Positions 30,422 through 41,773 are shown, counted from the first letter of the stretch. The stretch is 64,000 nucleotides of DNA from Saccharomyces uvarum (GCA_947243795.1 OX365941.1:1-64000); one strand, 5' to 3'. Notes: generated by a model from the sequence alone, not told the origin. A program made the numbers and translations.

Positions 30422-31414
30422 TTATTCGAAGGACCTGTTGGTTTCTAATGAAGGCCTTGGGGTTACTCTTCTCATCAGGCGATCTTCTAAACCTCTACTG
30501 CTTAGTAATCTGTCTTGTGCTTCGGGTCTTATATCAAAATATAAACCCTTTTCATCTTTTGTGTATTTAGACTTCTTGCACTTATATGTCTCAATGGGAA
30601 GTAACCACTCTAACCATGACGTGCCCATTATATCTTGCCAATTAGCGATTGAAGAACCTAAATCAAATATATTCTCTAACTGTGTATCTGCTCCATAGCT
30701 ATCGTTAATGATTTCCAGGTCTCTTCTATATCTTCTCATACCGTATAATTCGATGGTTGTTTGGTTATGACAAGCTTGATAAATGCTGAAAGCAGTGAAC
30801 GCCAAAACAGAGATGAAGATTGCAATGGCTAGTAGCGCCACCCCTAATAGGTGAAAATCAATCAGTTCTTGATTAAAACTACCAGAATGAAACCAAGTTC
30901 CGAGTTCATAACACGAGTATATTAGGACCAAGAACGCGTAAAAAGTTGTATACATAAGGAACTGAATAAAAAGCTTTTGATTCTTGAAACCAGTGCATTC
31001 AGCAAACCAAGGACAATGATGATCCATTTTCAATATACACATATCACACGATGAACAGTGGTGGCAACGATCAGGCTTCCAAACATGGCAAATTTGGCAA
31101 ACTCGAAACCTTCCATCATGTTTTAAGGTCATACATCTTTTTGATATGTACTCTGGGGGAAGTTCGAGACCATTTTCTGCTGCCTGCAAATCATGGACTA
31201 GTAAATCAGGGAAGTCTAAAGGTGAGCCAGGCCCCTTTAAAATGGCTTTGAAATAGGCGTATAAAGCTATTAGTAATGTTGGGATTATAGTTACCACGAG
31301 AAACCAGCTTGGTATTTGATGTATTCTTGTCAGCGTTATATAGGCGGTCCAGATATATAAGCATGTCGTCAAACACTTAGGAAAAAGCTTAGTCACCGAA
31401 AACCTGTCACTCAT
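30422..31414 (-). CDS. PFA3: DHHC palmitoyltransferase of the vacuole
   Basis: Pfa3 is a vacuolar-membrane S-acyltransferase that palmitoylates Vac8 and so supports vacuole fusion. The 330-residue protein has four hydrophobic segments: about 17-35 and 39-60 before, and two after, the zinc-finger DHHC domain. The domain carries CQICHVWKPDRCHHCSSC and DHHC at 131-134, with Cys134 as the acyl-accepting residue. ATG 31414 is used; a TTG lies two codons upstream. The product is slightly shorter than the 336 residues I remember for S. cerevisiae, mainly at the C-terminus. The frame is intact. Confidence 0.94.
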   Translation of the reverse strand: MSDRFSVTKLFPKCLTTCLYIWTAYITLTRIHQIPSWFLVVTIIPTLLIALYAYFKAILKGPGSPLDFPDLLVHDLQAAENGLELPPEYISKRCMTLKHDGRFRVCQICHVWKPDRCHHCSSCDMCILKMDHHCPWFAECTGFKNQKLFIQFLMYTTFYAFLVLIYSCYELGTWFHSGSFNQELIDFHLLGVALLAIAIFISVLAFTAFSIYQACHNQTTIELYGMRRYRRDLEIINDSYGADTQLENIFDLGSSIANWQDIMGTSWLEWLLPIETYKCKKSKYTKDEKGLYFDIRPEAQDRLLSSRGLEDRLMRRVTPRPSLETNRSFE

Positions 31415-31833
31415 ATGCAAAACAGAATCTATAAAATTGTAATTAGGGTTTCTTCGTCTTGATGCGGAAATAAATTTTTATATAATCTCTTGACTTGCAT
31501 TTTGGTTTTTCTGGAACCGCAATCTTATTCTAGTTTATCTTCCTGTCGAAAAAATTGAAAAAAATGAAACTAAGTACCGCAGTCATCTTTAAATCACGAT
31601 GGGTGGCACAAGGGTAAATAAGATTAATTGTTGACTGTTAATGGCCAATCATTTACTTCTTGCTTTAAATTAGCTGAGGATATATAATTGAAACTGATTT
31701 AAATTTGCATTGCCAACACAAAAATATAAAACTGAAAACGCATTGAAACGCATTGTAATTAATGTTTGCTGGATTTCAAGAAGAATTTTTTTAATGAATA
31801 TTTAAAATATACTTTTACAAAGCTTGTGCACAT
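31415..31833. other. PFA3 promoter / FIG4 3' flank
   Basis: No gene is seen. The direct repeat AACGCATTGAAACGCATTG lies near 31738-31756 close to the FIG4 3' end. AT-rich processing-type sequence is present near 31790-31820. Confidence 0.45.
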
Positions 31834-34452
31834 TCATTGAAATTCAAGTTGTATGTCTGTGGAAGTGCATAAATCCCTATAAAGTTGTAAATCATCAGGC
31901 TTGATTTGTATAACGGTTGAATAATCATCAACGGGCTCATAATTATCGACATTCAGGATCTTTTCGTAGAATTTTTCATCGACTAGGACATCGTCAGGAG
32001 CTATAAGCAACGCTTCCACTATTGTTTCATCATCATTATCATGGTAAGCATTGGCAAAATCATCTGTAATATCAGCTGGTGTTTCCTTCATCACATCTTT
32101 CATTGTTGGAGTTTCGCTCTTTTCATGATCAATAAATATAGGGTACTTAGAGTAAGAAAATGAATTCATTTTGTCTTCAAGCTTTTGGCCATTTTCTGAT
32201 ACCATATGCAGATAGTGCTCGTACAATTCTAATTCTTGCTTCGTAGAAGTGCCTTTATCCAAATCAGTAGCTTCCACTGCCCCGGTAGTGATCTTTTCCG
32301 ATGTTGTGTTGGATGTGATCATCTTTAATTTGTTATTCAGCCAACTCTGTTTCCTGGAAGTAAATGGAGACATGGCTTTGTCCTGTTTGGTTAGAGTGTT
32401 ATGATATCTTCGTGTTGAGTTCATGTTGTATGCGAAAAGATCGCGAATCCAAGTCACCGATCTTGGCAGATAGTACTCATTCCAGTAGTTATCGAAGGCA
32501 CCAGGATAACCTCTAACATTTTTTATAATTTTTTCCCTAGTGACATCATTACCTGTTTCAATAAGTTCTTCAGTGATCAATTCCTTTATACTTTTTATAT
32601 GGTAGTCATTCCACCAATGAGTATAGCTTCTTTTTGGCATGTTGGAAGTATGGCCGTTATGTAAATAAAAGTCGGTGTTCATTTCCCATAGAGAGGGAAA
32701 TCCCTCTCTCCAAGCGTAATGACCCAAAAATAAATTAATCGCATCTTGCCTTTGAGCATCGACAAATGAATTACTATAAAATCTTTTTATACTCTCAATC
32801 ATGTCCCTGGAATGGGAGCTCCATTGATTTATCTTTCTATAAGTCTCCATTGTGTTAACCAAATGCGAACCCCCATATTGTAACGCAATAGTGTCACCTA
32901 AATCATGAAATAACTCTGTCAATATGTTGACAATATCAGAATCGTATTCTAAGTAACTGTTATCAATAATTCCCAATGATTTCAATTGGCAACCAAGAGC
33001 TCTTTTACCAATAACAAATTGCGCTGCATTAGTTCTATCAAGGCAGTCGATACAATTGCTTCGACATATTCCTTCCTGTATTATTGTAGATGCAAAATCT
33101 GGTCCGTTATGAAATATTCCTGTTCTTGTGACGGTGTTCACAGCATAACTCTCTAAAAACTCAATAACTCCTTGACCATCTTGTTTGGAGGCTCTACTCA
33201 TATCCCAAGAAGTGTAATCCAATTTTTTTGCTGCAGGTAAAAACTCGTTCAGATAATTTATGCACTGCTCGAATTCCCACAATAGCTTAGTTTCTCTTGG
33301 TGTCTTTTCTTTAGTCTTGATTAGGTTCAATATTTGGATAGTTCCACCGCCATATCTCTGAAACAAATTATCGAAATGCAATGCAGCAGGTGTAAAAAAT
33401 GGATCTACTACATTAATCCTAATGGGAGGCTTTGTGGTTAAATTGGAAGCATCCTGAGTCCAGTATAGAGGGATTGAACCTCGGTGTTGTACAAAGGAAG
33501 TATAACGATCGCTATCGAAGAATCCATTTCCTGGTTGATGAAAGGGAGTCAAAATCATATCCGTTACAATCTGTTCAGTTTCCACTTCATTAGCTACATG
33601 TCCTTGGTTATTAACACCACGTTTTAAGAAACGTGCACCTGCGAAATGGTGTGATCTTCTCGCAATTAAGGTGATATATATGGATTTCCCCAAAACCGAC
33701 ACGTTGACTTGGTCAATGAATCCGTGTATAATGCATTGGAACCAGTCGAATACGGTATCAATACAGGTAAAAATTGGGGATAACAAATTGCTGTTCCAAA
33801 CAAACATCTCGTTATAGTCAGTTATCCTAGAAGGTATTGTAATATCTGACCTATCAACGGCTTTCAATTTCTCACGCAAGATATTAGTTTGTAAAGTATT
33901 TGTAATATCGTAAGTGTAACTGAGATAGAAGGTTTTCGTCAAGTCCAAATCCCTGAATATATTTAATAATCTTGCTTCATCTGAATTTTTTTCAGGTTTC
34001 TTATAATTGTTTGTTATGGGAATAATGTCAATACCGTCAATATGATAAATACCATGACCACCGATTACTGCCACTTGGCTGTACTTGGTAACCATTATCA
34101 AGTAGTACCAACAAGTAAATTTAATGAATCCCAGAAGACCATAGCCTGTAATTTTCTTATGTAAACCATTCTCAGTGGCTTCCTCCAAACTTGCCAACAC
34201 ATTCATAATTTCATTTCTGGTGAAGAAGACGTTATCTTCCAACACACTGAGTTCTCCACGAGGTACTGTAAGGTCAATTTCCAGGATGCGGAACATGGTT
34301 TCTCTTTTATTACTCCCAACAATATACATCCGATCCTTTGTTTCATACAGCGTGTATTTACCCATCACAAATTTGGAGGTCTTCCTCTGCTTGGACCCAG
34401 AAGTAGCAATCACCCCCCCACCAAGGGAATGATCTATTGCGTCATTATTCAT
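31834..34452 (-). CDS. FIG4: Phosphatidylinositol 3,5-bisphosphate 5-phosphatase
   Basis: Fig4 is a Sac-domain lipid phosphatase at the vacuole membrane. With Vac14 and the kinase Fab1 it both turns over and promotes synthesis of PI(3,5)P2. The 872-residue product from ATG 34452 contains a Sac domain over about residues 130-560. The catalytic CX5R motif is at Cys467-Arg473 (CIDCLDRT). A C-terminal region with the family's ending follows. The frame is open 23 codons further upstream to a TTG but has no ATG there. S. cerevisiae Fig4 is about 879 residues, so length fits. Confidence 0.95.
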   Translation of the reverse strand: MNNDAIDHSLGGGVIATSGSKQRKTSKFVMGKYTLYETKDRMYIVGSNKRETMFRILEIDLTVPRGELSVLEDNVFFTRNEIMNVLASLEEATENGLHKKITGYGLLGFIKFTCWYYLIMVTKYSQVAVIGGHGIYHIDGIDIIPITNNYKKPEKNSDEARLLNIFRDLDLTKTFYLSYTYDITNTLQTNILREKLKAVDRSDITIPSRITDYNEMFVWNSNLLSPIFTCIDTVFDWFQCIIHGFIDQVNVSVLGKSIYITLIARRSHHFAGARFLKRGVNNQGHVANEVETEQIVTDMILTPFHQPGNGFFDSDRYTSFVQHRGSIPLYWTQDASNLTTKPPIRINVVDPFFTPAALHFDNLFQRYGGGTIQILNLIKTKEKTPRETKLLWEFEQCINYLNEFLPAAKKLDYTSWDMSRASKQDGQGVIEFLESYAVNTVTRTGIFHNGPDFASTIIQEGICRSNCIDCLDRTNAAQFVIGKRALGCQLKSLGIIDNSYLEYDSDIVNILTELFHDLGDTIALQYGGSHLVNTMETYRKINQWSSHSRDMIESIKRFYSNSFVDAQRQDAINLFLGHYAWREGFPSLWEMNTDFYLHNGHTSNMPKRSYTHWWNDYHIKSIKELITEELIETGNDVTREKIIKNVRGYPGAFDNYWNEYYLPRSVTWIRDLFAYNMNSTRRYHNTLTKQDKAMSPFTSRKQSWLNNKLKMITSNTTSEKITTGAVEATDLDKGTSTKQELELYEHYLHMVSENGQKLEDKMNSFSYSKYPIFIDHEKSETPTMKDVMKETPADITDDFANAYHDNDDETIVEALLIAPDDVLVDEKFYEKILNVDNYEPVDDYSTVIQIKPDDLQLYRDLCTSTDIQLEFQ

Positions 34453-35022
34453 CCTTTCCCTGCTTTCCTTTCCTTTCCTCTGGCTTATTTTATTGTGATT
34501 CAAAAACCAATTCAATTTCAAACAAGGTCGGTGTATCTATACAGTAATAGTCGGGTGCGCAAGCAAATATATTTTATATCTTTATAGATACATAGAAATT
34601 TTACGTATTCACGGAAAGACGATATATACGTTTGATGTATTCCGCAAGACGTTAACAAGCCTAGGGAGGACGAGCATGATAATCACTTCTCGATCCATCC
34701 GCAACGATCCTTAATACAGGTAGGAGAGCGGCCCAAAGGCCATTTTAGGATAGAAACACTAATTGATGAGCCATGGAAAAAGTGGCAATAAGTCAAATGA
34801 TCTTCAAGTAAAATACGCGTCTGTCGCAATTGTCTCAACTTCTTGTCCCCAGAATATTAATGGCCAGTTGATTTTTCAAAGATTGCTAGTATTATGCGCG
34901 AGATTGAAAAGACGAAATTTATTATTACGACAACATAGAAGAAGATAATTTAGTTATACGAATATATATATGGAATACAAAGTAATTAAGACTCTTGCAA
35001 GAGACTAATAGAACACTGAAGG
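34453..35022. other. FIG4-LEM3 divergent promoter region
   Basis: About 570 bases between two divergent starts. S. cerevisiae carries a dubious ORF (YNL324W) around here; in this sequence only a short frame opening at a TTG (34763-34948) exists and I do not count it as a gene. Confidence 0.5.
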
Positions 35023-36264
35023 ATGGTGAATTTTGATCTGGGCCAGGTTGGGCAAGTATTCCGTAGGAAAGACAAAGGGCCTGTGATTTCTGGGGACAAC
35101 CCAGAAGAAGAAGATGTCGATGCCTCCGAATTCGAAGACGATGAAATTAAGCCTGTGCAGACAAAGAACAGAAGGCCCAAAGAGGATCCATTTACACAAC
35201 AGAGACTAGCTGCTTTCAACCCGGTGTTGACGCCGAGAACGGTATTGCCTCTTTACTTGTTAATTGCTGTAGTGTTTGTTATTGTAGGAGGGTGCATATT
35301 AGCGCAAAACTTCAAAGTGGACGAGGTAAAAATATATTATCAGGATTGCATGAACAATGCAACTTCTTCATGGAGCGACATGCCCTCTGATCAATGGGAA
35401 TTGACCTTCCATAAAAACAAAACATATAATGTAGCACCACAATGGAAGTTTGTGGATGATGAATCGGACGATTTCACAGAACAGAGAGGTACCTGTCAAA
35501 TTAGGTTCCATACTCCAAGTGATATGAAGAAGAATGTGTATTTGAATTACATTCTGGACAAGTTTGCTGCTAACCATAGAAGATACGTGCTATCCTTTAG
35601 TGAAGATCAGATACGTGGGGAAGATGCTTCTTACGAGACGGTGCATGGTGCCACAGGTATAAACTGTAAGCCGTTATCCAAGAGTCCTGACGGGAAATTA
35701 TACTATCCGTGTGGGCTGATCGCGAACTCGATGTTCAATGATACGTTCCCTTTGCAGCTAATCAATGTAGACGATACTTCGAAGAACTATTCACTAACGA
35801 ATAAGGGAATCAACTGGGGGTCTGATAAGACACGGTTCAAGAAAACCAAGTACAACTACACACAAATTACGCCGCCACCATACTGGAAAAATCTGTATCC
35901 TGATGGGTACAACGAGACGAATATTCCCGACATCCAGGAATGGGAGGAGTTCCAGAACTGGATGAGGCCAGGTGCGTTTGATAAGATCACCAAACTAATC
36001 AGGATCAACAAGAACGAGAGTCTGCCAGCGGGCCAATACCAGTTGGACATTGGCCTACATTGGCCCGTGTTGGAGTTCAACGGTAAGAAAGGGATCTACT
36101 TGACCCACGGTTCTAACCTCGGTGGTAGGAACCCATTTTTAGGTATAGTTTATTTGATCGGTGGCTGCGTTTGTGCTGCCATGGCGCTAATATTGCTAAC
36201 ATTTTGGCTATTTGGCGGCAGAAAGATTGCTGATGCATCGAGGCTTTCATGGAATATGAAATAG
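35023..36264 (+). CDS. LEM3: Cdc50-family flippase subunit
   Basis: Lem3 (Ros3) is the non-catalytic partner of the P4-ATPases Dnf1 and Dnf2 at the plasma membrane, needed for their exit from the ER and for inward movement of phosphatidylcholine, phosphatidylethanolamine and alkyl-phosphocholine drugs. The 413-residue protein has the family's two membrane spans (about 76-97 and 371-394) with a large glycosylated lumenal domain between. An ACQ/RGTCQIRF-type cysteine pair and the N-glycosylation sites NNATS and NETN are visible. The N-terminal tail is acidic and cytosolic. Length is one residue from the S. cerevisiae protein. Confidence 0.95.
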   Translation: MVNFDLGQVGQVFRRKDKGPVISGDNPEEEDVDASEFEDDEIKPVQTKNRRPKEDPFTQQRLAAFNPVLTPRTVLPLYLLIAVVFVIVGGCILAQNFKVDEVKIYYQDCMNNATSSWSDMPSDQWELTFHKNKTYNVAPQWKFVDDESDDFTEQRGTCQIRFHTPSDMKKNVYLNYILDKFAANHRRYVLSFSEDQIRGEDASYETVHGATGINCKPLSKSPDGKLYYPCGLIANSMFNDTFPLQLINVDDTSKNYSLTNKGINWGSDKTRFKKTKYNYTQITPPPYWKNLYPDGYNETNIPDIQEWEEFQNWMRPGAFDKITKLIRINKNESLPAGQYQLDIGLHWPVLEFNGKKGIYLTHGSNLGGRNPFLGIVYLIGGCVCAAMALILLTFWLFGGRKIADASRLSWNMK

Positions 36265-36344
36265 AAAAGTAGAAATATTTATACTTTTTTTTCCATTTTT
36301 ATTTATAGATGTATATGTTTATGTTTATTGTTTAAATAAAAAAA

Positions 36345-37295
36345 TTATAAGAACCAAATTAAAACCGTTAATAGCCCGCCCAAAATTGAAGTAAACGAAT
36401 TCATATTCAGGTGCTGGGCCTCGTTATGAGAAACGGTTTTCTTCATTGCAGATTTGATGACACCTACACTACCCGTCAGCGAGCCCAACCCGATGGACCC
36501 CACGGAGGGGGAAGCGACTGCTGAGTATTGGGAGGAGAAACGCTGAACGAATGTGGTCTGCACAGTGATGGTGTTGCCCTGTCTGACAACGGTGACCCAC
36601 ATGGAGGTGGGTGCTCGCGCGGTCGTGTACGTTGCCGTCGTCCCTTCTGTGACGGTGACATATGTGTCGATCGACAAAGTGGTGACGGCTGTCACGGGAG
36701 GTTCCGTGAAGTCCGTAGAGGGGTCCGGTCTTGTACCTGTTTCCTCCGCTGCTGTCCCGGTCGAAGTCGAAGAACCAGAAGAGGAAGAACCAGAACCAGA
36801 ACCAGAAGAGGAAGAACTAGCGGCAGTGCTAGAGTGAGTGAACGTCTCGGTCAAAGTCACAGTGGTGCCCACCACGTTTGTTGTAGTAACGGTGGACAGG
36901 TACAGTCCCGAAGCCAGCGAGGAAGACACGGCAGTGCCTGTAGTCGTGGTCTTAGCGGTGGCCGAGCTGGAAGCAGCGGACGAAGTTGCCAACATGGTTG
37001 CCCTGTCGACGGTCTGTGTCAGAGTAACGGTGGCCCCGTTGATGTTGGTAGTTGTGAACACGGTGGTGAAAGACCCTGTCTTCGCCGTCGCGGTGGTAGC
37101 AGCAGCAGCAGCAGCAGCGGTAGTGGTGGTGGCAGTGGCAGGGTCCCATATACTGGTCTGAGTGACCAAAGCCCCCGCAACATTTGTTTCCACGGTAACC
37201 TGGGTGGTCATGGCTGCCAGGATGGCAGCCGGCCACAGCGACAGAGAGAGCAGTAACGAAACGAGCGACAGTGATAGCGTGCGACGCAACATCAT
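36345..37295 (-). CDS. KRE1: GPI-anchored cell-wall protein in beta-1,6-glucan assembly
   Basis: Kre1 is a surface O-glycoprotein involved in beta-1,6-glucan assembly and known as the plasma-membrane receptor for the K1 viral killer toxin. The 316-residue protein has a signal peptide (about 1-28), an almost wholly serine/threonine/alanine/valine-rich body, low-complexity runs (an alanine run near 60-67 and a GSGSGSSSSGSS run near 168), and a C-terminal GPI signal with a hydrophobic end (ILGGLLTVLIWFL). Two adjacent ATG codons (37295, 37292) could start it. Antisense frames up to 242 codons exist only because of its biased codons. Confidence 0.93.
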   Translation of the reverse strand: MMLRRTLSLSLVSLLLSLSLWPAAILAAMTTQVTVETNVAGALVTQTSIWDPATATTTTAAAAAAATTATAKTGSFTTVFTTTNINGATVTLTQTVDRATMLATSSAASSSATAKTTTTGTAVSSSLASGLYLSTVTTTNVVGTTVTLTETFTHSSTAASSSSSGSGSGSSSSGSSTSTGTAAEETGTRPDPSTDFTEPPVTAVTTLSIDTYVTVTEGTTATYTTARAPTSMWVTVVRQGNTITVQTTFVQRFSSQYSAVASPSVGSIGLGSLTGSVGVIKSAMKKTVSHNEAQHLNMNSFTSILGGLLTVLIWFL

Positions 37296-37764
37296 TTTCT
37301 ATGTTGTCTTGGTTGAGCTTCGAGAACGTATTTCCACTATAATATGTCAATGTTTGATTTCTGATATTGCTCTTTTTTTCACAATACACGTTATAAAAAG
37401 AAAAGCCCCATTGCCGTTTTATAAAGAGAACGCGATATCACCATGCACGTTGAGAAGGGGGCCAGTTGGGAAGAATGTATGTAAGAAAAAGAGGCAAACG
37501 GCGCCAATAAGCAGCAGAATGAGGACCGTTTAGCGAGGGTCTGACGGCGGTTGCATTAGTAGACCGGTGGATGGGCCTGGGACCCTTTTTAGCAGCTTTC
37601 TTTCCCTCCAGAAGGCGTCAACGTTGGGTTTATCGCTTGTCACCTTCCACGGAGCGGTATATTTTGTCGATCCCGATTCTTTATATAGATAAAGAGGATA
37701 ATAAACATGGGGAGGTAGTGGATGAAGGCCAGATAGCTGATGGTTGCAAGAGCGAAGAGGATCA
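37296..37764. other. KRE1-VNX1 divergent promoter region
   Basis: About 470 bases between divergent starts. No conserved gene is seen; short frames on both strands are chance. Confidence 0.5.
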
Positions 37765-40503
37765 ATGGTCAAGAACAACCACACGCCCGCTGGCGGCAAC
37801 AACAACGCCGGGGATGGCCGTCTTAAAGAGGAGGGCCTGACCCCGACGACGTCCACGTCGACGCCTCACCGGATATTCAGTGTAGACGACGATCCAAAGG
37901 AGATCCAGAGTGACATTCGGTACCTGGAGGGCCTGCACGAGGGCCTGAAGTTTGCCCTACACGCCAACAAATCTAAACGGTCTGTGAGCTCGCAGTCACC
38001 CATGGTGCACAGCAGCAACAATACGCTGCATCACCACGAGCACCAGCAACACTTGCCGCCCACGCTGGAGTTGCTGTCGTCCAAGGCGCACTCCGTGCCA
38101 GACTTGAACACGGTCACTTCTGCGTCTCCAAGGCGGCTGCACTCGCCCATCCGGGAGTTGTCCCACGATGGCATCGACGACATAAATGACGACAGCGACG
38201 ACAACCGGTTCATCATACATGATTCGCACGGCCACGACTTGCTGATCGATGAGGTCAACTGCCAATCGCCCTCACACCTGGAGAGCAACGATCAGGCGTC
38301 GAGCACTTCGTCCCTGGAGTCGTTCACACTGCGAGAAAGACAGGACGCCATTAACGAGACTCACCCGTTCGGTATCAGGATCTGGAAGCCTGCTCTGTAC
38401 AAGAAGCACCGGTCCGTGCAAAGGACTGCTGCCCAGGACATCCACGAGACACAGTTGAAGACCATCACCTGGCAGGTGAACTGCTCCAATGTACTGTGGT
38501 CGGTGTTGTTTGGGCTGCCCATTGCGATACTTTTCTACTCGGCGGCTATTCTGGTGTTCTTATTGGGCGGCGGAGGGCTGGTGACGAACTCTGCCAGGGA
38601 CTACTCCAAGTGTTTCTACAAGATTGCCAACTACTTTCTCTGGCCGTTTGGCAAGATGGTCTACCTGTTGCAGGACGAGCAGTATTTGCAAGAGGACAAA
38701 GACGAAGGTATCAGTATGCAGCAGTTCTACGATTGGGTGACTTCGTACTCCAACAGACTCGTGTTCCATCAGTCTCAGGCCAAACTGCAACACAGAGAGG
38801 AGCAACCCGCCACGGAGTCTTCCTCGTTGATGCCGCCCAACACAACGACAACGCCACTGAATTCCAACCATCCTTCTTATAATTCCATAAGACACCAAAT
38901 TCCACAACCAGCCGCCCAAAGAAGGTACTTTGGTAGAGGGAAATGGAACTGGGGCCGTGTCCTTTTCTACACCATCTTCCATCTCGTCATGGAGCCCATT
39001 CTTGCCCTCTTATCTCTTTGTCTATGGCTTGCGGTGTTCACCATTCCCATGAGTAACGTGCTGTGGCAAATCATGTACCATTGTAGAAGACACCCACTGG
39101 CACTAGGCTTCAAGAATATCGAAAACTCCTCGCAATCGCACGAAAATACAATCATCCAGCATCAATTGAACAAAAATATCCTCTTGTGTACGTTCCGTGC
39201 CGCTGGTTGGCATTATTATAAATACACGGTGGACGGTACAAACGTTATTGTTGTTAATTTGATCTCTATTGTGTTTTTCACCATTTTTGATTTCTATGTT
39301 TTGAAGAATTTCCTCCATTGGGAAACATGGATTACTAATGAGTCTTCCATCTTCATTCTTTGTTTGACCTCCACAATACCATTAGCATTCTACATTGGCC
39401 AAGCAGTCGCATCGATATCAGCGCAGACTTCCATGGGTGTTGGGGCTGTCATCAATGCGTTTTTCTCGACCATCGTGGAAATTTTTCTGTATTGCGTAGC
39501 ACTGCAACAAAAGAAAGGTCTCTTGGTAGAAGGTTCCATGATTGGTTCCATCCTGGGTGCCGTGCTGTTATTGCCAGGGCTGTCCATGTGTGGTGGTGCT
39601 CTAAATAGGAAAACCCAACGATACAACCCGGCAAGTGCTGGTGTCTCCTCCGCACTACTGATCTTTTCAATGATTGTAATGTTTGTCCCCACCATTTTGT
39701 ACGAAATTTATGGGGGGTACTCAGTAAACTGTGCAGATCCTGCTAACGATCGTGATTGTACCTTTTCGCATCCTCCCTTGAAATTTAACCATCTGTTTAC
39801 TCGCATTATCCAGCCAATGTCCATTTCTTGTGCCATAGTTCTTTTTTGTGCCTACATCATTGGGTTATGGTTTACACTAAGAACTCATGCAAAGATGATC
39901 TGGCAGGTACCTATCACGGATCCAACCTCGAGTGCTGCTGAACAACAAGAATCTAATGAACAACAAGAGCAGGGTCACCACGATGCACCAAATTGGTCAA
40001 GGAGCAAGTCTACCTGTATATTACTGATGTCCACCCTGCTCTATGCAATGATTGCAGAGATCCTGGTGTCTTGTGTGGACTCTGTCCTAGAAGACTTCCC
40101 CTCTTTGAATCCAAAATTTCTCGGTCTTACGATTTTTGCCTTAGTCCCCAATACCACAGAATTTTTGAATGCCATCTCATTTGCCATTCACGGTAACGTG
40201 GCCCTCTCAATGGAAATCGGCAGTGCCTACGCCTTACAAGTTTGTCTTCTACAAATCCCCTCTTTGGTCATCTATTCCATTTTCTACACTTGGAACGAGA
40301 AAAAGTCCCTGATCAATATCAGGACACAGATGTTTCCTCTAGTCTTTCCCCGTTGGGACCTCTTTGGTGCTATGACGAGTGTTTTCATGTTCACTTACTT
40401 ATATGCTGAAGGGAAAAGTAACTATTTCAAGGGTTCTATGCTGATTTTACTATACTTTATAATTGTAGTGGGATTCTATTTCCAAGGGGTCATTTCAGAG
40501 TAG
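37765..40503 (+). CDS. VNX1: Vacuolar Na+,K+/H+ antiporter of the CAX family
   Basis: Vnx1 is a low-affinity vacuolar monovalent cation/H+ exchanger that loads Na+ and K+ into the vacuole; it belongs to the CAX family but does not carry calcium. The 912-residue product from ATG 37765 has a long hydrophilic N-terminal part with acidic and histidine-rich stretches (HHHEHQQH near 90). Two membrane-spanning regions follow; the second half carries the CAX repeats with conserved acidic residues (for example NAFFSTIVEIF and VPNTTEFLNA). A TTG lies seven codons upstream. The S. cerevisiae protein is about 908 residues. Confidence 0.93.
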   Translation: MVKNNHTPAGGNNNAGDGRLKEEGLTPTTSTSTPHRIFSVDDDPKEIQSDIRYLEGLHEGLKFALHANKSKRSVSSQSPMVHSSNNTLHHHEHQQHLPPTLELLSSKAHSVPDLNTVTSASPRRLHSPIRELSHDGIDDINDDSDDNRFIIHDSHGHDLLIDEVNCQSPSHLESNDQASSTSSLESFTLRERQDAINETHPFGIRIWKPALYKKHRSVQRTAAQDIHETQLKTITWQVNCSNVLWSVLFGLPIAILFYSAAILVFLLGGGGLVTNSARDYSKCFYKIANYFLWPFGKMVYLLQDEQYLQEDKDEGISMQQFYDWVTSYSNRLVFHQSQAKLQHREEQPATESSSLMPPNTTTTPLNSNHPSYNSIRHQIPQPAAQRRYFGRGKWNWGRVLFYTIFHLVMEPILALLSLCLWLAVFTIPMSNVLWQIMYHCRRHPLALGFKNIENSSQSHENTIIQHQLNKNILLCTFRAAGWHYYKYTVDGTNVIVVNLISIVFFTIFDFYVLKNFLHWETWITNESSIFILCLTSTIPLAFYIGQAVASISAQTSMGVGAVINAFFSTIVEIFLYCVALQQKKGLLVEGSMIGSILGAVLLLPGLSMCGGALNRKTQRYNPASAGVSSALLIFSMIVMFVPTILYEIYGGYSVNCADPANDRDCTFSHPPLKFNHLFTRIIQPMSISCAIVLFCAYIIGLWFTLRTHAKMIWQVPITDPTSSAAEQQESNEQQEQGHHDAPNWSRSKSTCILLMSTLLYAMIAEILVSCVDSVLEDFPSLNPKFLGLTIFALVPNTTEFLNAISFAIHGNVALSMEIGSAYALQVCLLQIPSLVIYSIFYTWNEKKSLINIRTQMFPLVFPRWDLFGAMTSVFMFTYLYAEGKSNYFKGSMLILLYFIIVVGFYFQGVISE

Positions 40504-40769
40504 AAATGACCGTCCTCGTCTTCGCACCTTATACACTGGTCTTTTTCCTATACCTTTACTTTATGTTTGTATCATGTACGTTTATATAGTCTATTAGGTA
40601 TTTTATTACCCGCAACGTTTATTAACCATCTTTAAGTTAATCATCTATGATTGTAATATTTGCATATGGGCTATATGAGAGATCTTTTTCGAGCAACATA
40701 AACTAAGTCAACGTTAACTTTTATTGTATTTGCTCCTTAAACGGCACTATAGGAACCTCTTTTGGTCTC

Positions 40770-41624
40770 ATGTTGTGGAAAGTCTCCAAGATGCTATTTA
40801 GTGGCTTTTTAGCACTATCATCGATATCGATCACGACCCTTTATCTCTACCAAAACCGTCTTGTCTATCCATCATGGGCCCAAGGCGCCAGAAACCATGT
40901 TGATACACCTGATTCTCGTGGAATACCCTATGAAAAGCTGACTTTGATCACACAGGACCAGATCAGGCTCGAAGCATGGGATATTAGGAGCGAGAACTCA
41001 ACAAGTACCTTGTTGATCCTCTGTCCGAATGCCGGTAATATAGGATATTTTATACCGATAATCGATATTTTTTATCGTCAATTTGGAATGAGTGTCTTCA
41101 TCTATTCGTATCGTGGCTACGGTAATTCGGAAGGTTCACCAGGCGAACAAGGCTTAAAATTGGATGCTGATTGTGTCATGTCACATCTATCAACTGATCC
41201 ATTTCATGCCAAGAGAAAACTGGTACTGTACGGTAGGTCTTTGGGTGGTGCCAATGCCCTTTACATTGCTTCCAAATTCCGCAATTTATGCGATGGCGTT
41301 ATATTGGAAAATACGTTCTTAAGTATTCGAAAAGTCATTCCTTATATTTTCCCCCTTTTGAAAAGATTTACAGTTCTATGTCATGAAATCTGGAATTCAG
41401 AGAGCCTTATGGGCAGTTGTAGTCCAGAAACACCATTTTTGTTCCTCAGTGGGTTAAAGGATGAGATTGTGCCACCCTTTCACATGAGAAAATTATATGA
41501 GGCATGTCCTAGTGCCAACAAGAAGATTTTTGAGTTTCCGCTCGGTTCACATAATGACACTATTATCCAAGATGGGTACTGGGATATAGTAAGAGAATTC
41601 CTAGTAGAGAAAGGCTTTATCTAA
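40770..41624 (+). CDS. Bem46/ABHD13-like serine hydrolase
   Basis: This 284-residue protein is the YNL320W orthologue, an alpha/beta hydrolase of the Bem46/ABHD13 group with unknown substrate. One N-terminal hydrophobic anchor lies at about residues 8-26. The nucleophile elbow is GRSLGG with Ser157; the acid is probably Asp231 (LKDEIV) and the base His261 (GSHND), giving a complete catalytic triad. Length equals that of S. cerevisiae. It may sit on the ER or mitochondrial surface, but the sequence does not tell. Confidence 0.9.
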   Translation: MLWKVSKMLFSGFLALSSISITTLYLYQNRLVYPSWAQGARNHVDTPDSRGIPYEKLTLITQDQIRLEAWDIRSENSTSTLLILCPNAGNIGYFIPIIDIFYRQFGMSVFIYSYRGYGNSEGSPGEQGLKLDADCVMSHLSTDPFHAKRKLVLYGRSLGGANALYIASKFRNLCDGVILENTFLSIRKVIPYIFPLLKRFTVLCHEIWNSESLMGSCSPETPFLFLSGLKDEIVPPFHMRKLYEACPSANKKIFEFPLGSHNDTIIQDGYWDIVREFLVEKGFI

Positions 41625-41773
41625 AAGTATATACTAGAGGTCTTCGAATAGATTTACATTGATTTCTGCACAATCAGAAAAACAAAAATACGGATAAAGA
41701 TGCACGGTTACTTGGTTACTGATTCTGGCTTATTATAAAGAGCTTTGCTCATTCTATTTATGTTATGTATTAA

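Noticed and set aside
34453-34521. 23-codon upstream extension of FIG4
   Set aside because: Begins at TTG; the ATG at 34452 is the first and gives normal length.
34763-34948. Possible equivalent of the dubious ORF YNL324W
   Set aside because: Starts at TTG and is short; lies in the FIG4-LEM3 promoter.
36528-37256. 242-codon plus-strand ORF antisense to KRE1
   Set aside because: A mirror of biased Ser/Thr/Ala codons in KRE1; Gly/Arg/Ser-rich with no domain; other antisense frames here are open for the same reason.
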